From Streptomyces fulvoviolaceus (GTDB taxonomy: Bacteria > Actinomycetota > Actinomycetes > Streptomycetales > Streptomycetaceae), in contig NZ_JOEY01000033.1 in assembly GCF_000718165.1 (NCBI RefSeq), positions 140,051 to 204,050 of the forward strand: a DNA stretch of 64,000 bases, written 5' to 3'. The notes under the pieces were generated by a model. The model was not told the DNA's origin. It did not search any database and was given only the letters and a program-made list of their open reading frames with translations. Each line of letters starts with the position of its first letter. Position 1 is the stretch's first letter. Shown piece after piece: positions 58,946 to 64,000 of the stretch. The position numbers and the translations under genes were made by a program.

Positions 58946-59542
58946 TCACGCCCGCAGCGCCGCCAGCCGCTCCTCGAACGGCACGACCTCAGCGAAGCCG
59001 TCGGAGGCCTTCTCCCCGGGGCGAGCCCCCGACAGCCCGCTCATCAGCCCCGCCAGCTCCCCCGCCGCCCGCTCGATCCGCGCGTCCAGCCCCTCCGCGC
59101 CCCAGTCCTCGGAGGCGGCGTACACCCCGGTCGGGACGACGACGGTCTTCAGGTGGGCGAAGAGCGGCCGGAGCGCGTGCTCCAGGACGAGCGAGTGACG
59201 AGCGGTACCGCCGGTCGCGGCGAGCAGCACGGCCCTGCCCGCCAGGGCGTCGGGCTCGATCACGTCGAAGAAGGACTTGAACAGCCCGCTGTACGACGCC
59301 GAGAACACCGGAGTGACCACGATCAGCCCGTCCGCCCCCGTCACCGCGTCGATCGCGGCGGACAGCGACCGTCCCGCGAACCCGTTGGTGAAGTTGTGCG
59401 CGATCTCCACGGCGAGCTCGCGCAGCTCGACGACCTGCACGTCGACCGGGGTCCGCCGCCCCACGGCCGCGGCCAGCCGGTCCCCCAGCAGCCGCGTGGA
59501 CGACGGAACACTCAGCCCGGCCGAGACGACTACGAGCTTCAT
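58946..59542 (-). CDS. CE1759-type NAD(P)H-dependent FMN reductase
   Basis: 198 residues. The flavodoxin-like fold shows VVVSAGLSVPSSTRLLGDRL, GADGLIVVTPVFSASYSGLFKSF and LLAATGGTARHSLVLE. It overlaps the monooxygenase gene stop by 4 bp. The enzyme should supply reduced FMN to the neighbouring luciferase-like monooxygenase, the usual CE1758/CE1759 pairing. Confidence 0.9.
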   Translation of the reverse strand: MKLVVVSAGLSVPSSTRLLGDRLAAAVGRRTPVDVQVVELRELAVEIAHNFTNGFAGRSLSAAIDAVTGADGLIVVTPVFSASYSGLFKSFFDVIEPDALAGRAVLLAATGGTARHSLVLEHALRPLFAHLKTVVVPTGVYAASEDWGAEGLDARIERAAGELAGLMSGLSGARPGEKASDGFAEVVPFEERLAALRA

Positions 59543-60621
59543 ACCGCGACCTCCTGAGCCTTGAGCAGCGACGCGTGCGTCGGCGCCTCCGGCACCTCCG
59601 CCGGCCGCCCGACCGCGAACTCCTTCCGCAGCACCGGCACGACCTCCTCGCCCAGCATGTCGATCTGCTCGAGGACGGTCTTCAGCGGCAGCCCGGCGTG
59701 GTCGACGAGGAACAGCTGGCGCTGATAGTCACCGGCGTACTCCCGGAACTTCAGCGTCTTCTCGATGACCTGCTCCGGGGAGCCGACGGTCAGCGGGGTC
59801 TGGTCGGTGACGTCCTCCAGGGAGGGCCCGTGCCCGTACACCGGAGCCACGTCGAAGTAGGGCCGGAACTCCCGCACCGCGTCCTGCGAATTGCGGCGCA
59901 TGAAGATCTGACCGCCCAGCCCCACGATGGCCTGCTCTGCCGTCCCGTGCCCGTAGTGCGCGTACCGGCTCCGGTACAGCTCGACCATCCGCTTGGTGTG
60001 GTCGGCCGGCCAGAAGATGTTGTTGTGGAAGAAGCCGTCGCCGTAATAGGCGGCCTGCTCGGCGATCTCGGGCGAGCGGATCGAGCCGTGCCAGACGAAC
60101 GGCGGAACCCCGTCCAGCGGCCGCGGCGTGGACGTGAACCCCTGCAACGGCGACCGGAACTTCCCCTCCCAGTTCACCACGTCCTCGCGCCACAGCCGGT
60201 GGAGCAGGGCGTAGTTCTCGATGGCGAGGTTGATGCCCTGGCGGATGTCCTGCCCGAACCACGGATACACGGGGCCGGTGTTCCCGCGCCCCATCATCAG
60301 GTCCACCCGGCCGTCCGCGAGCTGCTGGAGCATCGCGAAGTCCTCGGCGATCTTCACCGGGTCGTTGGTGGTGATGAGGGTGGTGGAGGTGGAGAGGATC
60401 AACCTCTCGGTCTGCGCGGCGATGTAGCCGAGCATGGTCGTCGGGGAGGACGGCACGAACGGCGGGTTGTGGTGCTCACCGGTGGCGAACACATCAAGGC
60501 CCACCTCCTCGGCCTTCAGCGCGATGGCGACCATGGCCTTGATGCGCTCGCGCTCGGTCGGCGTACGGCCCGTCGTCGGGTCCGGCGTGACGTCGCCGAC
60601 GCTGAAGATCCCGAACTGCAT
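59539..60621 (-). CDS. CE1758-type FMN-dependent luciferase-like monooxygenase
   Basis: 360 residues from ATG 60621, preceded by GGAGG. LLM fold markers are MQFGIFSVGDVT, LDVFATGEHHNPPFVPSSP, GRVDLMMGRGNTGPVYPWFG and VGSPEQVIEKTL. Its substrate is unknown. The overlapping reductase supplies FMNH2. The promoter region (60622-60700) is AT-rich, with TGTATAGTTTAAC on the minus strand. Confidence 0.92.
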   Translation of the reverse strand: MQFGIFSVGDVTPDPTTGRTPTERERIKAMVAIALKAEEVGLDVFATGEHHNPPFVPSSPTTMLGYIAAQTERLILSTSTTLITTNDPVKIAEDFAMLQQLADGRVDLMMGRGNTGPVYPWFGQDIRQGINLAIENYALLHRLWREDVVNWEGKFRSPLQGFTSTPRPLDGVPPFVWHGSIRSPEIAEQAAYYGDGFFHNNIFWPADHTKRMVELYRSRYAHYGHGTAEQAIVGLGGQIFMRRNSQDAVREFRPYFDVAPVYGHGPSLEDVTDQTPLTVGSPEQVIEKTLKFREYAGDYQRQLFLVDHAGLPLKTVLEQIDMLGEEVVPVLRKEFAVGRPAEVPEAPTHASLLKAQEVAV

Positions 60622-60750
60622 GGTCGCTCAACCTCCAAGTTGTTGACCGTTAAACTATACAGTCGAACGGCCACTCCGGCCCACCTATTCCCCCACGGCC
60701 GGAACCCGCTTACGAGTATCAATGTCAGTGGGGCGCCCTACGATCCCCCC

Positions 60751-61581
60751 ATGCCCGCCCCACGCCGTGACACCCGAGGCATCGTCGACGCCGCAGGCCT
60801 CCTCGCGCACGTGGACTTCCGCCGCCCCGAACCCGCCGAGCCCCTGCGCCACCACGTCGAGCAGTACTGGCTGATCGACTGGGACCTGCCCCAGCCGTAC
60901 GTCTCCCACGTGGTCCCGCACCCGGCCGTCCACATCGTCTTCCAGCAGTTCGAGGGCCAGGACCCCTTCGTCGAGATCGCGGGCATCCAGCACGGCCTCT
61001 TCACCCAGAAACTGGAGGGCCGGGGCCGGGTCTGCGGCATCAAGTTCCGCCCGGGCGGCTTCCGCCCCTTCGCCCCCGAGCACCCGGTGACGCACTGGAC
61101 GGGCCACCGCATACGACAGCCCGCCGCCCTCCCCGACATCGACCCCACCACGATCCTCGCCCCACCCGACGAGAAGGCCCGCATCGAAGCCCTCGACGCC
61201 TTCCTCCTACGGCTCGCCCCACACCCCGACCCCCAGGCGGACCTGGCGATGACCCTCGTCGAGCGCATCCGCACCGACCGCACGATCCGCCGCGTGGCCG
61301 ACTTCGCGGCAGCGGAAGGCCTCTCCGTACGACTGCTGCAGCGCCTGTTCGCCGCATACGTCGGCGTGGGCCCGAAGTGGGTCATCCTCCGCTACCGCAT
61401 CCACGAGGCCCTGGAACGCGCGGAGGCCGAACGGGCAGTGGACTGGGCGGGACTGGCGGCCGACCTGGGCTACGCCGACCAGGCCCACCTGGTCCGGGAC
61501 TTCACGACGACGGTGGGGATGTCACCGAAGGCCTACGCGACTACGGCCGGCCCAGGCGCTTCACGAAGTGGAACCCCGTGA
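60751..61581 (+). CDS. AraC-family regulator with N-terminal DUF6597-like domain
   Basis: 276 residues from ATG 60751; TACGAT seven bases upstream would fit a -10 box of a leaderless message. The N-terminal half (HHVEQYWLIDWDLPQPYVSH, GIKFRPGGFRPF) is the common sensor region of this subgroup. The C-terminal AraC HTH reads VADFAAAEGLSVRLLQRLFAAYVGVGPKWV and then LGYADQAHLVRDFTTTVGMSP (listed in parts). Its end overlaps the convergent acetyltransferase by 41 bp. Confidence 0.88.
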   Translation: MPAPRRDTRGIVDAAGLLAHVDFRRPEPAEPLRHHVEQYWLIDWDLPQPYVSHVVPHPAVHIVFQQFEGQDPFVEIAGIQHGLFTQKLEGRGRVCGIKFRPGGFRPFAPEHPVTHWTGHRIRQPAALPDIDPTTILAPPDEKARIEALDAFLLRLAPHPDPQADLAMTLVERIRTDRTIRRVADFAAAEGLSVRLLQRLFAAYVGVGPKWVILRYRIHEALERAEAERAVDWAGLAADLGYADQAHLVRDFTTTVGMSPKAYATTAGPGASRSGTP

Positions 61582-61981
61582 TGTCCATCCGCTCCCGCAG
61601 ATAGAAGCGGTGGGCGTCGGTGCGACGCGTACCGGAGTCCAGGTTCAGCACATGGCAGCCGAGGGCGCGGGCCCGGTCCTCGAGATACCCGAGGAGCGCG
61701 CGCCCCACGCCACCGGAGCGGGCCGTCTCGGCGGTCACGAGGTCGTCGACGTACAGCTTGCGCAGGGAGCTGGTGTTCACGATCACCCGCCACCCGGCGA
61801 CCCCCACGCACGTCGTCCCGTCGTCGCCGTAGGCGGCGGTGAACCGCAGCCCCTGCGCGTACCCCTCGGCGTACACCTCCGCGAAGAGCTCCTCGGTGAG
61901 GTGCGGACGCAGCTCACGCAGCACGGGCAGTATCTCGACGGCCAGGCGCGGATCCCCGGGCTCCAGATCAATGATCTTCAT
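61541..61981 (-). CDS. GNAT-family N-acetyltransferase
   Basis: 146 residues from ATG 61981; the open frame extends upstream without homology. The acetyl-CoA loop is ETARSGGVGRALLGYLEDRA, preceded by LRKLYVDDLVT and followed by VLNLDSGTRRTDAHRFYLRE. Substrate unknown. It overlaps the AraC gene tail-to-tail. Confidence 0.9.
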   Translation of the reverse strand: MKIIDLEPGDPRLAVEILPVLRELRPHLTEELFAEVYAEGYAQGLRFTAAYGDDGTTCVGVAGWRVIVNTSSLRKLYVDDLVTAETARSGGVGRALLGYLEDRARALGCHVLNLDSGTRRTDAHRFYLRERMDITGFHFVKRLGRP

Positions 61982-62139
61982 GGCTCCGACCCTAGGGCCT
62001 GTCCGGCGGATCCCCCGAGCGACCTCCGCCGAAAAAACCTCGCGCTCCCTGTCACACACCCCGTGCGCCCCGGGTCAACCCGATGAACCCGCCGAACCGG
62101 AACAACCCGGAGCGACCCGGAGCAACGAGGAGCCACAGC

Positions 62140-62478
62140 ATGTCCATCGCCCACGTCATCGTCACCGTCCTTGCCGCCGCCATGGCCGGCTACTCCGGCA
62201 TCGTCGTCCTGACCCGCGCCGAGTGGATCGTCAAGGCCCTCACCGACTACCGCGTACCGCAGTCATGGTGGAACCGGCTCGGCGCGGCCAAGACCGCCGG
62301 GGCCGTGGGCCTGCTGATCGGCCTGTTCGTGCCGGCCATCGGGATCGCGGCCGGGATCGGCCTGGTGCTGTACTTCACCGGAGCCGTGGTGACCGTGGCC
62401 CGCGCCCGCTGGTACGCGCACCTCCCGTTCCCGCTGGTCTACGCGGCCCCGGTGATCGCCGCCCTCGCCCTGGCCTGA
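62140..62478 (+). CDS. DoxX-like membrane protein
   Basis: 112 residues from ATG 62140, with GAGGAG upstream. Four helices are present, including VTVLAAAMAGYSGIVVLTRA, WWNRLGAAKTAGAVGLLIGL and LVYAAPVIAALALA; the loop VPQSWWNRLGAAKTAGA is typical of small DoxX/DUF4267-like proteins. Physiological role unknown. It is convergent with the oxidoreductase gene, 7 bp apart. Confidence 0.85.
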   Translation: MSIAHVIVTVLAAAMAGYSGIVVLTRAEWIVKALTDYRVPQSWWNRLGAAKTAGAVGLLIGLFVPAIGIAAGIGLVLYFTGAVVTVARARWYAHLPFPLVYAAPVIAALALA

Positions 62479-62485
62479 ACCGGAA

Positions 62486-63379
62486 TCACGGGACCAGCAC
62501 GATCCGCCCCCGCACCCCGCCCTCCGCGAGCCGGGCGTGCGCCTTCGACGCCTCGTCGAGGGCGTACGTCTCGGCCACCCGGAGGGTCAGCGCCCCCTCG
62601 TCCACCAGCCCGACCAGCTCGGCGAGACGCACCCCGTCCGCCTGCACCTCGACGGCCGTCGTCCGCACGCCGCGCACCGACGCCGGATGCGCCTTCGGGA
62701 TCACGCCGACGAAGGCGCCCCCGTCCCGCACCCACGCGAGGGCCGTCTCACCGAGGATCGCCGCGTCGAGGACGGCGTCGAAAGCGCCCGCCTCCGCCCC
62801 GCCGACGGCGAAGTGCGACGCCCCCAGCGACCGTACGAATTCCTCGTCCCCCGCCCTGGCCAGCGCGGCCACCGACACCCCACGACGGACGGCGAGTTGG
62901 ACGGCGTACCCGCCGACCGCACCCGCCGCACCGGTCACCAGCAGCGACTGCCCCGGCGCCAACTCCAGGAGATCCAGGGCCTGTACGGCGGCCAGGGCGT
63001 TCAGCGGCAGAGTCGCGGCCGCGACCACGCCCACCGTCCTCGGCGCGAGCGCCACCGCGTCCGTGCCCACGACGACGTACTCGGCGTGCGAGCCCAGCGG
63101 CTTCTCGGCCACGCCGGGGTGCAGCGCCACGACTTCATCCCCCACATTCCACGCACTCGCGGCCCCCACCGCGTCCACCGTCCCGGCGACGTCCCAGCCG
63201 AGCCCGACCTGTTTCCCCTCGCCCCCGAAGACGCCCGCACGCATCCCGGCGTCCACCGGGTTCAGCGCGGCCGCCGCGACCTTGATCCGCACCTGACGCG
63301 CGGCCGGCTCGGGCACCTCGGTCTGCACGACCCGTACGGCCTCGGGCCCGCCGAACGTCGTCACCACCGCAGCACGCAT
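62486..63379 (-). CDS. NADP-dependent zinc-free oxidoreductase
   Basis: 297 residues from ATG 63379, with GGGGAG nine bases upstream. MDR fold markers are MRAAVVTTFGGPEAVRVVQ, ALNPVDAGMRAGVFG, GLGWDVAGTVDAVGA and the NADP segment LLVTGAAGAVGGYAVQLAV. It lacks zinc-ligand cysteines, so a quinone or enal reductase role is likely. It is divergent from an HxlR regulator, which responds to electrophiles or quinones in known cases. Confidence 0.9.
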   Translation of the reverse strand: MRAAVVTTFGGPEAVRVVQTEVPEPAARQVRIKVAAAALNPVDAGMRAGVFGGEGKQVGLGWDVAGTVDAVGAASAWNVGDEVVALHPGVAEKPLGSHAEYVVVGTDAVALAPRTVGVVAAATLPLNALAAVQALDLLELAPGQSLLVTGAAGAVGGYAVQLAVRRGVSVAALARAGDEEFVRSLGASHFAVGGAEAGAFDAVLDAAILGETALAWVRDGGAFVGVIPKAHPASVRGVRTTAVEVQADGVRLAELVGLVDEGALTLRVAETYALDEASKAHARLAEGGVRGRIVLVP

Positions 63380-63448
63380 GACCGTCAACTCCCCATATGT
63401 CACTGTCCGCTTCGGTATCTCCTCAGCTGCCGGCAACCCTAGGAAGAG

Positions 63449-63469
63449 CTACTATCCATTCGGAAGTAG
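63449..63469. promoter_or_regulatory. putative HxlR operator
   Basis: CTACT (63449-63453) and AGTAG (63465-63469) flank ATCCATTCGGA in the 128-bp divergent gap between the oxidoreductase and the HxlR gene. HxlR/QorR-type sites are short, AT-rich and often of the form ACTA-N-TAGT. Confidence 0.5.
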
Positions 63470-63507
63470 TTACCTGAGAGTGCGTACCTACCCCGGAGGT
63501 GAGCGCG

Positions 63508-63906
63508 ATGCCGACCACGACGGCGGCCCAACGGCGCGAACAGGCACGCATCGAGTACGACGCGTTCATCAAGGAGTGCCCCACCCACCAACTCCTGGGC
63601 CGCATCAGCGAGAAGTGGGCGTGCCTCATCGTCGCCGCGCTCACTCCCGGCCCCCTGCGCTACAGCGACCTCGCCCGGAAACTCGCCGGTGTGAGCCCCA
63701 AGATGCTGACGCAGACACTGCGTTCACTGGAACGCGACGGACTCGTCTCCCGCACGGTGACCCCGTCCGTCCCCGTCCGCGTCGACTACGAACTCAGCGA
63801 ACTCGGCCGCAGCCTCGCCCAGATGATGATCGCCGTGAAGAACTGGGCGGAGACCCACATCGAGGAAGTACACGAGGCACGGGACCGCTACGACGCCGAC
63901 AACTAG
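63508..63906 (+). CDS. HxlR-family transcriptional regulator
   Basis: 132 residues from ATG 63508 (GGAGG eight bases upstream); GTG 63499 is too close to the site. The winged helix reads CPTHQLLGRISEKWACLIVA, LRYSDLARKLAGVSPKMLTQ and TLRSLERDGLVSRTV. A cysteine before the fold (KECPTHQ) matches the redox Cys of QorR/HypR-like members. It should control the divergent oxidoreductase. An IS5-like element begins just after its stop codon. Confidence 0.92.
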   Translation: MPTTTAAQRREQARIEYDAFIKECPTHQLLGRISEKWACLIVAALTPGPLRYSDLARKLAGVSPKMLTQTLRSLERDGLVSRTVTPSVPVRVDYELSELGRSLAQMMIAVKNWAETHIEEVHEARDRYDADN

Positions 63907-64000
63907 GCGCTGTTTCTCGGATCCCCTTACGTGGGTGGGGTGTTGGGGTCAGGCTGGCTGCATGGGACGTGGTGACCTGACGAACGCGGAGTGGGATCGA
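63907..64000 (+). mobile_element. left end of an IS5-like insertion sequence
   Basis: Right after the HxlR stop (in AACTAG), the sequence GCGCTGTTTCTCGGATCC could hold the terminal inverted repeat. The transposase reading frame starts at 63962. The rest of the element is outside the window, so the ends and any target duplication cannot be confirmed. Confidence 0.55.
63962..64000 (+). CDS. IS5-family transposase, N-terminal fragment
   Basis: ATG 63962 opens a frame reading MGRGDLTNAEWDR to the edge. This matches the usual start of Streptomyces IS5-group transposases (RGDLTDAEWxRL). Only 13 residues are visible, so the call rests on that motif. Confidence 0.6.
   Translation, partial: MGRGDLTNAEWDR

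Overview
The window looks like chromosomal DNA of a Streptomyces (Actinomycetota). Base composition is very GC-rich with strong third-codon-position bias and many GTG starts. Typical families are present: a membrane Ser/Thr kinase, PucR/CdaR and PaaX regulators, DUF3515, CU044_5270, DUF3500, an S-adenosyl methyltransferase of the SCO type, CE1758/CE1759 flavoproteins, and the aquaporin/mycothiol-type arsenate system. About 70 genes or gene remnants are supported. I see no rRNA, tRNA, CRISPR array or prophage. One IS5-like transposase begins at the right edge.

Layout. 1-7.6 kb: end of a TAP-type secreted hydrolase, a ricin-tailed kinase, a TetR regulator with paired TCTAGA operators, an ArsR/oxidoreductase divergent pair, a lipoprotein, a secreted metalloprotease and a CDP-alcohol phosphotransferase. 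7.7-11.4 kb: a transglutaminase-like protein, then a PucR regulator divergent from a cytosine-deaminase-like enzyme and a 2-oxoglutarate oxygenase. 11.5-15.2 kb: a two-gene unit of a large P-loop NTPase and a membrane-tethered periplasmic-binding-protein-like sensor. 15.2-17.3 kb: a START-domain protein and an ECF sigma factor with its CU044_5270 partner. 17.3-25.1 kb (minus strand): hemL, a histidine phosphatase, a Tat lipoprotein deacetylase-like protein, and TlpA/CcdA/ResB/CcsB, a System II cytochrome c maturation set.

25.5-30.5 kb: a conserved coiled-coil protein, a chimeric antiporter/CBS ORF, a CdaR-like regulator and a flotillin/NfeD-like operon. Three copies of a 17-bp palindrome (TTGCCG-N5-CGGCAA) sit upstream of the chimera, the regulator and the flotillin operon, suggesting one small regulon. 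30.6-36.4 kb: an arsenic island with ArsI, ArsO-like, two ArsR, an aquaporin and ArsC, but no Acr3/ArsB pump. It also holds decayed genes: a second arsC broken by a 1-nt deletion and by a repeat inserted in its active-site loop, an MFS remnant, and SDR and FMO remnants.

36.5-48.9 kb: an IclR/MATE pair, a two-component system divergent from DUF3500-HupE, small ORFs, an acetyltransferase, a metal-island-type secreted protein, tandem repeats, a TetR/DHA2 exporter pair sharing a large operator, and a methyltransferase. 49-54.7 kb: an MHS transporter/secreted hydrolase operon followed by PaaX, DUF3515 and an MINPP-type phosphatase. 54.7-58.9 kb: decayed genes, one truncated at a Streptomyces intergenic repeat, an M20 peptidase and a second two-component system with an 11-bp-period direct repeat upstream. 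58.9-64 kb: CE1759/CE1758 flavoproteins, an AraC regulator, an acetyltransferase, DoxX, an HxlR/oxidoreductase pair and the IS5 edge.

The strongest unexpected signals are the NTPase plus binding-protein membrane unit, the flotillin palindrome regulon, the cysteine-pair tails shared by the arsenic proteins, and the mosaic and repeat-disrupted genes.
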